From NCBI RefSeq assembly GCF_002081715.1, contig NZ_MUKP01000001.1, forward strand, positions 124,001 through 188,000: 64,000 bases of DNA, read 5' to 3'. This document shows positions 18,809 to 27,688 of this stretch, piece by piece; the first letter of the stretch is position 1, and each line of letters begins with the position of its first letter. The translations under genes were made by a program, and so were the position numbers. The stretch comes from Nocardia donostiensis. Lineage in GTDB: Bacteria > Actinomycetota > Actinomycetes > Mycobacteriales > Mycobacteriaceae. The notes beneath the pieces were generated by a model. It worked only from the letters and a program-made list of their open reading frames with translations. It searched no databases and was not told the DNA's origin.

Positions 18809-19081
18809 GTGGTGATACCCAACCAGCCCGTCGGCCAGCCCGTCGAGCATCCCAACGCGACAGCCGTGCTGTTCCTTGGCTTGGTCAGCCTCCTGCCGTG
18901 CTGCGGCTTGACCGGGCCGATCGCGTGGGCATTGGGGAAGCGGGCGCTGGATCAGATCGAAGCCTCAGGCGGCGCGTACGGTGGGCGGGTCCAGGTTGTC
19001 GTCGGCTTCATCTGCGGCGTGGTCGGCACTATCCTGATGATCATCATGGCGTTGCTGTACCTGCTGATGCTGCTGCGCTGA
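18809..19081 (+). CDS. Small DUF4190-type membrane protein
   Basis: Ninety residues with two membrane helices (about 20-44 and 63-88) joined by the loop GKRALDQIEASGGAYGG, typical of DUF4190 proteins. Two GTG codons in a row (18809, 18812) can serve as start. The family is common in actinobacteria, often several copies per genome, with no known function. It lies between rlmB and the convergent crotonase gene. Confidence 0.75.
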   Translation: MVIPNQPVGQPVEHPNATAVLFLGLVSLLPCCGLTGPIAWALGKRALDQIEASGGAYGGRVQVVVGFICGVVGTILMIIMALLYLLMLLR

Positions 19082-19114
19082 ATCGCGTACGGCCTGGATG
19101 GCTGGAACGCCCGT

Positions 19115-19924
19115 TCAGTCCAGGCTGGGTTGGTCCGCTGTGGTCGCACCGTCCCAGGCGGGCCATTCTTCGCTGACCGAACCCGACCAGTTGGGGTTGC
19201 GGCGCTCCCGGAACGCCGCCATCGCCTCGCCGCTGTCGATGCCCTTGGCGATATGGTGATTGAGTTCGGTCTCCAACTGTCCCACCATCGCCGACTCCAT
19301 CCCGACTCCCTCCCACAGCAGCCGTTTCGACAGCGCCGCGCTCAACGGCGCCGAACCGTTGGCGATGTCGTGGGCGACCGCCAGCGCGGTCGGCAGCACT
19401 TCGGGGCCGGGCAGGCACGCATTGGCCAACCCCATCGCTGCGGCTTCCGCGCCGTCGAAGGTGCGGCCGGTGAGCAGGATGTCGGCGGCATTGGCCAGGC
19501 CGGCCAGCCGGGGCAGCGTCCAGTGCACATAGCCGTCGGCGAGTACCCCGCGTCGGACCTGACTCAGCCCGTACACCGCGTCTTCGGCGAAGTACCGTAG
19601 ATCGCATTGCAGCGCTACGGCCAGGCCGATACCGACCGCGTGTCCGTTGACGGCCGCGATCACCGGTTTGCGTATCCGGAACGGCGGCGGGTCCAGATGT
19701 CCGGTGACTTCGCCTGCGCTCTGGGACAGGTCTGCGCCTGCGCAGAAGGCGGGCTGTGTTCCAGTGATCACGACGGCGCGGATCGCGTCCTCGTCGTCGC
19801 AGCGGCGTAGTGCGGTGTTGAGCGCGGAAGTCATCGCCGGAGTGAAGGCGTTCTGCTGGGCGGGGCGGTTGAGGGTGAGGACGGCGATGCCCGCGGAGAC
19901 ATCGACGAGCAGTTCCGAACTCAT
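19115..19924 (-). CDS. Enoyl-CoA hydratase/isomerase family protein
   Basis: Crotonase-fold enzyme of 269 residues from ATG 19924. Both oxyanion-hole regions are present: FCAGADLSQSAG and AAVNGHAVGIGLAVALQCD. The position that often carries the second catalytic acid reads YGLSQVRRGVLAD, so the chemistry may be hydration, isomerisation or hydrolysis. It is transcribed after, and 61 bases from, the acyl-CoA dehydrogenase, so the two probably act in one beta-oxidation route. Substrate unknown. Confidence 0.85.
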   Translation of the reverse strand: MSSELLVDVSAGIAVLTLNRPAQQNAFTPAMTSALNTALRRCDDEDAIRAVVITGTQPAFCAGADLSQSAGEVTGHLDPPPFRIRKPVIAAVNGHAVGIGLAVALQCDLRYFAEDAVYGLSQVRRGVLADGYVHWTLPRLAGLANAADILLTGRTFDGAEAAAMGLANACLPGPEVLPTALAVAHDIANGSAPLSAALSKRLLWEGVGMESAMVGQLETELNHHIAKGIDSGEAMAAFRERRNPNWSGSVSEEWPAWDGATTADQPSLD

Positions 19925-19985
19925 GCCAAGGATCGTAGACGGGCCCACCGACGCCCGTGGCGCGACATTGGGCACAGGTCCAGTT

Positions 19986-21155
19986 TCAGCGAAGCACTTT
20001 CCGGCCGATTGCGTACTTGTGCACTTCGGTGGGGCCGTCGTAGAGGCGGAATGCCCGCATATCTCGGAAGATCATCTCGACAACTGTCTCGTCGCTGATG
20101 CCGATGCCGCCGAGCACCTGCACACAGCGGTCGGCCACTTTGAACAGCTCCTCGGAGACGTACGCTTTGGCGATCGAGCTCTCATGGCGGGCTTTTTCGC
20201 CCTGGTCCATCAGCCAGCAGGCGTGCCAGATGGTGAGCCTGCACTGGTGCAGCGCTATCTCGTTATCGGCCAGCATGAACGACACACCCTGGTGTTCACC
20301 GATCGGCTTCCCGAACGCTGTCCTGGTGCGTGCGTGCCCTATGGCGATGTGCTGGGCGCGTTCGGCGGCGCCGAGCCAGCGCATGCAGTGGGTGAGCCGG
20401 GCGGGGGCCAGCCGTAACTGGGCGTAGCGCAGCGCCTGGCCCGCTTCGCCGAGCAGCGCGTTCTTGGGCAGGGTGAGGTTGTCGAACCGGACAACGCCGT
20501 GCCCGGCGACGTAGTTGCGGTCCATTGTGTTCATGGTGCGTTCGATGACGATGCCGGGCTGGTCGCCGTCGGTGAGAAACAGGGTGGGGCCTTCGGGCAG
20601 ATGCGGGTTAGGGGCGAGCCGGGCCATGATGATCCAGGTCTTGGCTCCGTTGGCGCCGGTGATCAGCCATTTGCGGCCGTTGATGGTGAAGTTCTCGCCG
20701 TCGAAGGTGGCGGTGGTGGCCAGCTGGGCCGGGTCGGAGCCTGCGCCGTCGGGTTCGGTCATCGCGAATACCGACCGCTGGTGGCCGTTGATCACCGGGA
20801 CGAGATAGCGCTCGGTCTGGTCCGGGTCGGCGATCTTGGACAGCAGGAACATATTGCCCTCGTCGGGGGCGGCGCAGTTCATTGCGATGGGGCCGAGGGT
20901 GGACCAGCCTGCCGCCTCGTACAGCACTGCCTGTTCGAGGTGAGTGAGGCCGCGCCCGCCGAGTGCGACCGGAGCCTGGATGGTCAGCAGGTTTTCGGTG
21001 CGGGCGAGTTCGACCAACTCCTGGCGCAGCTCGTCGCTGGGGCCGTGCGCGGTCAGCCGTGGATCGCGTTCGAAGGGCACGATCTTGTCGGCGACGAACT
21101 GACGGACCCGATCGCGTTCGGCGGCGAGCTCGGCAGGAATCGAGAAGTCGATCAT
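19986..21155 (-). CDS. Acyl-CoA dehydrogenase (ACAD10/11-like)
   Basis: FAD enzyme introducing an alpha-beta double bond into an acyl-CoA. It has 389 residues with the usual helical N-domain, a beta middle domain (FAMTEPDGAGSDPAQL, INGRKWLITGA) and a helical C-domain with RTAFGKPIGEHQ and QVLGGIGISDET. The C-terminal motif LYDGPTEVHKYAIGR has Asp where many members use Glu in YEG, a pattern of the ACAD10/11-like branch. It forms a two-gene unit with the crotonase. Chain-length preference cannot be judged. Confidence 0.9.
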   Translation of the reverse strand: MIDFSIPAELAAERDRVRQFVADKIVPFERDPRLTAHGPSDELRQELVELARTENLLTIQAPVALGGRGLTHLEQAVLYEAAGWSTLGPIAMNCAAPDEGNMFLLSKIADPDQTERYLVPVINGHQRSVFAMTEPDGAGSDPAQLATTATFDGENFTINGRKWLITGANGAKTWIIMARLAPNPHLPEGPTLFLTDGDQPGIVIERTMNTMDRNYVAGHGVVRFDNLTLPKNALLGEAGQALRYAQLRLAPARLTHCMRWLGAAERAQHIAIGHARTRTAFGKPIGEHQGVSFMLADNEIALHQCRLTIWHACWLMDQGEKARHESSIAKAYVSEELFKVADRCVQVLGGIGISDETVVEMIFRDMRAFRLYDGPTEVHKYAIGRKVLR

Positions 21156-21240
21156 CGGTGGTCACCTTTGTTCAGTGGGCGCTTGGGACGAGCATACGAA
21201 ACCCCACCCCACTGACTGAAGGCAGCCGCCTGCAGAAGGG

Positions 21241-22107
21241 TCAGCGGACCCGGGCCAGCTGTCTGCGCCGTGCCCCGACGACCCGGCAGACCAGGTAGAT
21301 CAGGAACGAGATGCTGGTGACGAAGGTCGATACCGGCGCACCTGGCGCGAGCGACAGCATGATTCCGCCCACTGCCGACACCTCCGCGAACACCACCGTC
21401 AACACGGTCGCCCTGACCGGGTCGGCGGTGAGCTGAGCCGCGGCGGCCGCGGGGGTGATCAGGATCGCCAGAACAAGCAGCGCGCCGACGATCTGCACAC
21501 CGAATGCGGCGGTGACGCCGAGCATCACCGCGAACAGCACCGAAAGCGCCCGCACCGGCACCCCGCGCGCCACCGCAACCTCGGGATCGGTACTGGCGAA
21601 CAGCAGCGGCCGATACACCGCTGCGAGCACGATCAACACCGCTGCGGTACAGGTGGCCAACAGGGTGAGCCCGCTGTAGCCGACGCTGACCACCTGGCCG
21701 GTGAGCAGCGAGAACTTCGAGCCCGCCCGTTCCGGACCCAACCACAGGAACAGCACCGAGAGACCGAGCCCGAAGGAAAGCACCACCGCGATCACCGAAT
21801 CGCGTTCCCTGGCCTTCGCACCGAGCACCCCGAAAAGCACCGCGGCCACCACCGACCCGACGATCGCGCCCACACCCACACCGATCCCGGCCAGCAGCGC
21901 CGCCGCGGCGCCGGTCAGCGACAGCTCGCTGGTTCCGTGCACCGCGAACGACATCTGCCTGCTGATGATCAACGGCCCGATCACCCCGGCGAGCAGCCCG
22001 AGCAGCGCCGCCGCCAGTACCGCCTGCTGCACGAAGCTGTAGCCGAGCAGATGCACCGTGGTGCTGATGTCGAACATCTTCGTCACCACTTCGGACAGCT
22101 TGTCCAT
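21241..22107 (-). CDS. znuB: ZnuB-type metal ABC transporter permease
   Basis: Inner-membrane permease of 288 residues with about eight to nine helices (ABC-3 family). Recognisable parts: LLAGVIGPLIISRQMSFAVH near the start, GPERAGSKFSLLTGQ, DPEVAVARGVPV (the cytosolic loop contacting the ATPase) and the conserved FGVQIVGALLVLAILITPAAAA. ATG 22107 chosen; GTGs just upstream are possible. It follows znuC by 40 bases and is the last gene of the operon. Confidence 0.9.
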   Translation of the reverse strand: MDKLSEVVTKMFDISTTVHLLGYSFVQQAVLAAALLGLLAGVIGPLIISRQMSFAVHGTSELSLTGAAAALLAGIGVGVGAIVGSVVAAVLFGVLGAKARERDSVIAVVLSFGLGLSVLFLWLGPERAGSKFSLLTGQVVSVGYSGLTLLATCTAAVLIVLAAVYRPLLFASTDPEVAVARGVPVRALSVLFAVMLGVTAAFGVQIVGALLVLAILITPAAAAAQLTADPVRATVLTVVFAEVSAVGGIMLSLAPGAPVSTFVTSISFLIYLVCRVVGARRRQLARVR

Positions 22108-22147
22108 CACAACCCCGTCAGTCCGTCCATCGCAGCCCCACCGTCCA

Positions 22148-23194
22148 TCACAATCTCGCCCGCTCGTCGTCGGGATGCGTGCTCTCGCGCAGGTCCAGCT
22201 CGCCCGCATCTGTCACGTGCCCGTCACCGTTCGCCCGATGCCGGTCATGGCCGATAACGGGCGCGATGTGCGGGGTTCCGGGTTCGCCGTGGCAGTGGGC
22301 GCCCGCCGCGCCGAGCGCGTCCATGGTGTCGCCGGTACCGACGACGACCAGCCTGCCCCGGACCCGCAGCACATCGACCTCGGTTTGATACAGCTCCGAC
22401 AGCACCGCAGAGGTCATCACCTCATCCGGGGTACCGATCCGGAACTTGCCGTCCACCAGATACAGCACCCGATCGACCAACGGCAGAACCGGGTTGATCT
22501 CGTGGGTGACGAACAACACAGCGGTGCCGTGTTCGCGTCTGCGCCGGTCGATCAGTTCCGAGACCAGGCGCTGATTCGCCAGATCGAGGCTGAGCAGCGG
22601 CTCGTCGCACAGCAGCACACCGGGGTCGCCGACCAGGGCTTGCGCCACCCGCAGCCGCTGTTGTTCCCCACCGGACATGCTTTCCAGCGGCGCGTTCGCG
22701 AACGCCTGCGCGCCGACATCGGCGATAGCGGCCGCGACCTTGCGTTTGCGTTCGGCGCGCCCGAGCAGGCCGAGACCCCAGCGGTGACCGTCGACACCGA
22801 GGCCAACCAGATCGGTGCCGCGCAGCTGCACTCCGGCGTCGATCGTCTTCTGCTGTGGGATGTAGCCGATGGCGGGGTGCCCGGTGCGTGCAGGCATACC
22901 GGCGATTTCGGCGCTGCCTGCGGTGAGGGCGAGCTGGCCGAGCAGCACGCGCAGCAGCGATGTTTTGCCGGAGCCGTTCGGGCCGAGGATCGCGATGAAC
23001 TCGCCGGGCTCGACCTGCAGGTCCAGCCCGTTCCACAGGGTCCGGTCACCGAAGGACAGGCGGGCGTCGGCGAGCCGGACCGCGGGCGTGTCTGCGACCG
23101 GTACGTTCGGGCCGTTGCCCTGTGTGGCCGTTGCGCGCGCCGGGTATCCACGTCCTGCCCCTTTGTCAGCGGGCAGCGCGGTGGAGTCGCTCAT
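22148..23194 (-). CDS. znuC: ZnuC-type metal ABC transporter ATPase
   Basis: ATPase that powers the metal importer. Walker A LGPNGSGKTS, Q-loop IPQQKTI, signature LESMSGGEQQRLR, Walker B LLCDEPLLSLD and the switch His in VTHEIN are all present. The 348-residue protein has a long N-terminal extension before the ATPase core and a His-rich C-terminal tail (HCHGEPGTPH, GHDRHRANGDGH) that could bind or sense zinc. The operon order is A, C, B. Confidence 0.92.
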   Translation of the reverse strand: MSDSTALPADKGAGRGYPARATATQGNGPNVPVADTPAVRLADARLSFGDRTLWNGLDLQVEPGEFIAILGPNGSGKTSLLRVLLGQLALTAGSAEIAGMPARTGHPAIGYIPQQKTIDAGVQLRGTDLVGLGVDGHRWGLGLLGRAERKRKVAAAIADVGAQAFANAPLESMSGGEQQRLRVAQALVGDPGVLLCDEPLLSLDLANQRLVSELIDRRRREHGTAVLFVTHEINPVLPLVDRVLYLVDGKFRIGTPDEVMTSAVLSELYQTEVDVLRVRGRLVVVGTGDTMDALGAAGAHCHGEPGTPHIAPVIGHDRHRANGDGHVTDAGELDLRESTHPDDERARL

Positions 23195-23237
23195 CCGATC
23201 ATGTCCGTTCGTTCGGCGGTTGCTGTGCGGGTGGGTC

Positions 23238-24128
23238 TCAGCCGAGGGCGTCGGCGAGCGCCTGCGCGTTCTTCATCTGCCAGTCCACGTAGCCGAGGCC
23301 GGGTGGCAGTGTCTCGGTCACCTCGACCACCGGGATGTTCGCGGCCACGGCAGCGGCGCGCAAATCCTTGCTCACCGGGTCTTCGGTCTGCACGTTGTAG
23401 ATCAGGACGCGGACCTGTTCGGCGCCGATCAGGTCCCGGGTCGCGGCGACGGCAGCGGGCGCGGGGTCGGTTTCCTGTTCGATGGCTTCCTGATAGTCGC
23501 GCGGGGTGCGGTCGTCGATGCCCGCGTCCAGCAGCAGATAGTAGGCCAGCGGTTCGGTCTGCAGCACCGGTGCCTGCGGGTGCGCGGCCGCGATGCTGTC
23601 GGTGATGGCGGTGACGGTGGCCAGGCGGTCGCCCAGGGCGGTGGCTCGGTCGGCGTAGCTCGCGGCACGTTCGGGATCGAGCTCGCCGAGCACGCGGCCG
23701 ATCTGTCCGGCGACCGCGGCGACTGTCTGCACGTCGTACCAGACGTGTTCGTTCTGTTCGTCGTGGATATCGGCGGCGCGGGCGGCGAACGCCTCGACGG
23801 TGCGGGCAGCGCTGCCCGCGAGCGCCTTGCCGACGAACTCGTCGTAGTGGCCGCCGTTGTAGACGACCAGGTCGGCGTCGCTGATCTTGGCCGATTCGAG
23901 CGCCGAGGTCTCATGGGAATGCGGATCGGCGGCGGGGTCGGTGATGAGGGCCTCCACCGTGGCGTCGGGTCCAGCGACGGTTGCGGCGATATCGGCCCAT
24001 ACGGTGGTGGAGGCGATAACCGTGGGTTTGCCGGAGTCGCTGCCTGCGGTGCCGCAAGCGGTGACGGAGAGTGCGGCCATGAGCCCCACTGCGACCCCGG
24101 TGCAGGTACGGCTGAATCTGAATCTCAC
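23238..24128 (-). CDS. znuA: ZnuA-type zinc/manganese-binding lipoprotein
   Basis: Solute-binding lipoprotein of a cluster A-I metal importer, 296 residues. The lipobox SVTAC gives lipid Cys25. Metal ligands expected for the family are visible: His in ADPHSHE and His in NEHVWYD, with a later Asp/Glu cluster (DAGIDDRTP, YNVQTEDP). It lacks the His/Asp-rich loop of classical zinc ZnuA, so Mn or Zn are both possible; the Zur-like box upstream favours zinc. Confidence 0.9.
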   Translation of the reverse strand: MRFRFSRTCTGVAVGLMAALSVTACGTAGSDSGKPTVIASTTVWADIAATVAGPDATVEALITDPAADPHSHETSALESAKISDADLVVYNGGHYDEFVGKALAGSAARTVEAFAARAADIHDEQNEHVWYDVQTVAAVAGQIGRVLGELDPERAASYADRATALGDRLATVTAITDSIAAAHPQAPVLQTEPLAYYLLLDAGIDDRTPRDYQEAIEQETDPAPAAVAATRDLIGAEQVRVLIYNVQTEDPVSKDLRAAAVAANIPVVEVTETLPPGLGYVDWQMKNAQALADALG

Positions 24129-24133
24129 TCGGG

Positions 24134-24184
24134 GCTCCTGCTAAAGCTTAATGGAAACCGTTTCCGTTTTACTTTAGCAGGAGC
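24134..24184 (-). promoter_or_regulatory. Zur-like operator inside a 13-bp inverted repeat, upstream of znuA
   Basis: Perfect 13-bp arms GCTCCTGCTAAAG (24134-24146) and CTTTAGCAGGAGC (24172-24184) enclose 25 bases. These contain TAATGGAAACCGTTTCC, an AT-flanked dyad resembling FUR-family (Zur) boxes. It starts six bases upstream of the znuA ATG. Zur repression of znuACB in zinc-replete cells is the likely function (inference). The arms could also terminate the upstream trehalase message, though the loop is large and no U-tract follows. Confidence 0.6.
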
Positions 24185-24228
24185 TCGTCGGAGTGTACGA
24201 ACTGAGCGGTCTTCTCGGCGATTTCCGG

Positions 24229-26802
24229 CTAGCCGACCAGCGCTTCCACCGGCTGGCCGAGCAGTTGCGCGCACCGCAGCAGGCCCAGATGGCTGTAGGC
24301 CTGCGGATGGTTACCGAGCGAGCGTTCGGCCACCGGGTCGTACTCCTCGCTGAGCAGACCGGTCGGACCCGCGACATCCACCAGCTGCGCGAACAGTGCC
24401 TCGGCGTCGGAACGCTTGCCGATCAGCAGGTAGGCCTCCACCAGCCAGGCGGCGCACAGGTGGAAACCGCCCTCGCCGCCGGGAAGCCCGTCGTCGTGGT
24501 GGTACCGGTAGACCGTCGAACCGCTGCGCAACTCCGCCTCCGTGGCGACGACGGTGGCAGCGAACCGCGGATCCGAGGGATCGATGAGCCCGCTCAACCC
24601 GATATGCAGGGTGGCTGCGTCCAGGTCTGTGCCGTCGTAGGCGGCGGTGAACGACTGGACCTCGTCATTCCAGCCCTTGGTCTTCACCTCGTCGGCGATG
24701 GTGTCGCGCAGTTCCGGCCATTCCGGGTCGAACTTCCGGTCGAACTTCTGCGCCAAGGCCAGCGCCCGGTCCACGGTGAGCCAGCCCATCACCTTCGAAT
24801 ACACATGGTGACGCGGATTGCCGCGGATCTCCCAGATACCGTGGTCGGGTTCCTGCCAGCGCCGCTGCACCGCGGAGACCATGGCGTGCACGAGTTCCCA
24901 GTCCGCGTCCGGCAGCGCCTGCCGCGGCTCGGTGATGCCCTTACGTTCGCGGGCATGGGCCAGCGACGCGATGAGGTCGACAATGGGACCGAAAACGTCC
25001 AGCTGAACCTGCATATTCGCGGCGTTACCGACACGCACCGGCCGGGAGCCCGCATAACCGGGCAACTGGTCGAGCACCGCCTCCGGCGGCAGGGTTTCGC
25101 CGTAGATCGTGTACAGCGGGTGCAGACGTTCCGGGCCGGGCAGCGTCTCCAGCACCCGGTGCACCCAGTCGAGGAACCCCTCGGCCTCCTGCAGCGAGCC
25201 CAGCGACACCAGCGCCGACGCGGTCAGCGCAGCATCGCGCAGCCAGCAGTAGCGGTAATCCCAGTTACGCACCCCGCCGATATCCTCCGGCAGCGAAGTG
25301 GTCGCGGCGGCCAGGATGGAGCCGGACGGCGCGTGCACCAGGCCGCGCAGGGTGAGCGCGGAACGTTTCATCAGATCCGGTTTCAGTGCAGGCAGATCCA
25401 ACGTCGACGCCCACTGCAACCAGTAGGCCTCGGTTTCCTGGCGGCGTTCCGGTTCGCTGGTGCCTGCCGGAGCCAGGTCAGTTGTGCCGCAGCGCAATTC
25501 CAGCACGATCGGCCCCTGGGATGGGTCGATCACGGCCGTCGCGACATCGTGCACACCGTCACTCTGGATCTCCCACTGCACACCGGGGGAGCGCAGCACC
25601 GTGGGGTCGTTGGTGCCCCACACCCGCAGGCCGTCGGTTTCCATTTCCATCGATACCGGAACCTGGCCGAACTCCGGGCGCGGCGCGAACGTCACCACCG
25701 CGCGGGCGTCGCCGGTGATGACACGCGTCAGGTCGGTGCGGCTGTCGTCGACGTCATGCGGTAAATAGTCGACAACCTGCAGTTTCGCCCACCGCGTTTC
25801 CACGGTCATGGTGCCGTCGAGATAGCGCTGCGACAGCGGCAGGCCGGGCCGCAGCGGCGCGATACTGAAATGGCCCGCATCGGGTCCACCGAGCAGATGC
25901 GCGAACACGGCCGCCGAATCGGGTTCCGGGTGGCACAGCCAGGTGACCGTGGCGTCGGGGGTCAGTAGCGCCACCGAACGCGGGCTTGCCAGCATGGACA
26001 GCCGTTCGATGCGGGGTGCGCTCGCACCGGCCAGCCAGGTGCGGCGCTCCTCCAGCAGGAAGGCGAGCGCGCAGGAGACGGCCTCGGTGTGGGGCACCCG
26101 GTACTTGGCCAGGCTGTCCCCGTCGCCGACTTTGATGCCGACGTCGGGGCCGGACAGCACGCGGAAAGCCTTCTCGTCGGTGACGTCGTCGCCGAAGAAG
26201 ACCGCTGCCGACGCGCCCTCCTGATGCCGGATGGTGTCGAGGGCGGTGCCTTTGTCGGTGGGCACCACGGCGAGTTCGATCACTGCCTTACCTTCGGTGA
26301 CCTGCACGCCGACCCAGCATGCAGGTCCCTGCCGGACCTGGTTGAGCGCGCGGCGGCCGATCTCCGGGCCCGCGTTGCGTACATGCAGCGCCACGCTGGC
26401 CGGCTTGATTTCGACGGTGACGCCCGGGTTCTCGCCCGCGATCTGATTCAACGCCGTCGCCACTTCGCGCAGCAACTGTTTGGCGTCGCTATCGATGGCA
26501 TGCACGAAGCCGACATCGAATTCCGAGCCATGGCTGCCGATCAGCTGTACCTCGACCGGTAGCCGCGACAGCGCCGCCAGATCGCGCAGCGCGCGGCCGG
26601 AGATGACCGCGGCTGTGGTGCCGGAAAGACCGGCGAGTGCGCGTAATGCCCGCACGGACTCACCGTGCGGGTAGGCCTTGGTCGGATCGGGCACGATGGG
26701 TGCGATAGTCCCGTCGTAGTCCGATGCGACCAGCAGCCGTGGCACGCGCGCGACCGTCGACAATGCACGGCGAAGTTCTCGAGGCAGATCCTGTGCGCTC
26801 AC
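24229..26802 (-). CDS. Fused trehalose-6-phosphate phosphatase / GH15 trehalase
   Basis: One 857-residue polypeptide with two enzymes. Residues about 1-255 are an OtsB-type HAD phosphatase: nucleophile Asp28 and Asp30 in SDYDGTIAPI, then GTALDTIRHQEG and GDDVTDEKAF. Residues about 265-857 are a glycoside hydrolase family 15 alpha-toroid, as in actinobacterial trehalases: RNWDYRYCWLRDAALT, the acidic stretch DHGIWEIRG, and LLSEEYDP with candidate catalytic Glu. The phosphatase makes trehalose from trehalose 6-phosphate; the GH15 part would split trehalose to glucose. Such fusions exist in related genera, so this is unusual rather than new. No otsA lies nearby. Confidence 0.9.
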   Translation of the reverse strand: MSAQDLPRELRRALSTVARVPRLLVASDYDGTIAPIVPDPTKAYPHGESVRALRALAGLSGTTAAVISGRALRDLAALSRLPVEVQLIGSHGSEFDVGFVHAIDSDAKQLLREVATALNQIAGENPGVTVEIKPASVALHVRNAGPEIGRRALNQVRQGPACWVGVQVTEGKAVIELAVVPTDKGTALDTIRHQEGASAAVFFGDDVTDEKAFRVLSGPDVGIKVGDGDSLAKYRVPHTEAVSCALAFLLEERRTWLAGASAPRIERLSMLASPRSVALLTPDATVTWLCHPEPDSAAVFAHLLGGPDAGHFSIAPLRPGLPLSQRYLDGTMTVETRWAKLQVVDYLPHDVDDSRTDLTRVITGDARAVVTFAPRPEFGQVPVSMEMETDGLRVWGTNDPTVLRSPGVQWEIQSDGVHDVATAVIDPSQGPIVLELRCGTTDLAPAGTSEPERRQETEAYWLQWASTLDLPALKPDLMKRSALTLRGLVHAPSGSILAAATTSLPEDIGGVRNWDYRYCWLRDAALTASALVSLGSLQEAEGFLDWVHRVLETLPGPERLHPLYTIYGETLPPEAVLDQLPGYAGSRPVRVGNAANMQVQLDVFGPIVDLIASLAHARERKGITEPRQALPDADWELVHAMVSAVQRRWQEPDHGIWEIRGNPRHHVYSKVMGWLTVDRALALAQKFDRKFDPEWPELRDTIADEVKTKGWNDEVQSFTAAYDGTDLDAATLHIGLSGLIDPSDPRFAATVVATEAELRSGSTVYRYHHDDGLPGGEGGFHLCAAWLVEAYLLIGKRSDAEALFAQLVDVAGPTGLLSEEYDPVAERSLGNHPQAYSHLGLLRCAQLLGQPVEALVG

Positions 26803-26908
26803 ACATCCAACCTAATGATCGGAGGGGGTTTTCAGGGGGGCGCGCATGACAATACTGGGTTACGTCGCCCACACCGATTCGTGCTGAAGTGTATGCGCTC
26901 GCCCAAAG

Positions 26909-27553
26909 TCAGGAACGGCTGCCCAGCAGCAGGTCGACGGTCAATTCGAGACGCTGCGCGACATCGGTTGCAGAAGCCCGCCGAGTGAGCCAGGCCACCA
27001 GGTTCGACAGCCACACGTCGCTGATGACGCGGGCGATGGCGAGCTGGCGTTCGCTGGGTTCGCCGTCGTTCATGGCGCGGGCGAAGACCCGGTCCATCAC
27101 CTTGCCGACCCGGTCCACCTCGGCGGCCGCGGAGGCGTCGGCGAACATGAACGCGCGCGTCATCGCCTCGGTGAGCAACGGGTCGCGCTGCATCATCCGG
27201 GTGATCTGGGTGAGCAGTGCGTGCATCCGCTCTTCCGGTGTCTGCCCGGGCAGCGGTTTGCGTTTGCCCTCGAATTGCTCGAATTCCCGGGCCAGTGCCG
27301 AGACCAGTAGATGCACCTTGGACGGGAAGTAGCGGTAGAGGGTGCCCACCGCGACGTCGGCGCGTTCGGCGACGGCGCGCATCTGCACCGCGTCGTATCC
27401 GCCTTTGGAGGCCAGTGCCAGGGTGGCGTCCAGGATGCGCTTACGCCGTTCCCGCTGCGCGGCCGAACTCAGTTCGTCCTCACGCAACGTGGTGACAGTC
27501 GCCGCGGGGAGCCCGCTCGAGTCGTCCGACTGTGCACGTGAGGGGCTGGCCAT
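26909..27553 (-). CDS. kstR: TetR-family repressor KstR
   Basis: Repressor of cholesterol catabolic genes; in M. tuberculosis and Rhodococcus it is released by 3-oxo-cholestenoyl-CoA-type ligands (established). It has 214 residues from ATG 27553, with AAAGGA upstream. The DNA-binding helix-turn-helix is at about 35-85 (RKRILDATLALASKGGYDA, VGTLYRYFPSK), followed by a helical ligand domain ending LELTVDLLLGSRS. Divergent from fadE34 with a KstR box between them, as in M. tuberculosis (Rv3574/Rv3573c). Confidence 0.94.
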   Translation of the reverse strand: MASPSRAQSDDSSGLPAATVTTLREDELSSAAQRERRKRILDATLALASKGGYDAVQMRAVAERADVAVGTLYRYFPSKVHLLVSALAREFEQFEGKRKPLPGQTPEERMHALLTQITRMMQRDPLLTEAMTRAFMFADASAAAEVDRVGKVMDRVFARAMNDGEPSERQLAIARVISDVWLSNLVAWLTRRASATDVAQRLELTVDLLLGSRS

Positions 27554-27639
27554 GGAGAGGAGTCCTTTCCGAAAAGACGTTTGGTGCGCGTTCCGTCCGT
27601 CGGGGCGGGGGTCGCTTGACTTCCGCCCGGCAAGGATAT

Positions 27640-27653
27640 TAGAACATGTTCTA
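27640..27653. promoter_or_regulatory. KstR operator between kstR and fadE34
   Basis: TAGAACATGTTCTA is a perfect palindrome that fits the known KstR consensus TnnAACnnGTTnnA. It lies 36 bases before the fadE34 start and covers the place of its -10, with a -35-like TTGACT at 27616-27621. It should repress fadE34 and autoregulate kstR. Confidence 0.88.
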
Positions 27654-27688
27654 GGTGTGGGAGTCACGCCGGAAAGGCGGTATGGACT

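Noticed and set aside
24147..24171. KstR box near znuA
   Set aside because: AAACCGTTT lacks the AAC-two bases-GTT spacing of the KstR consensus. It fits a FUR-family dyad better.
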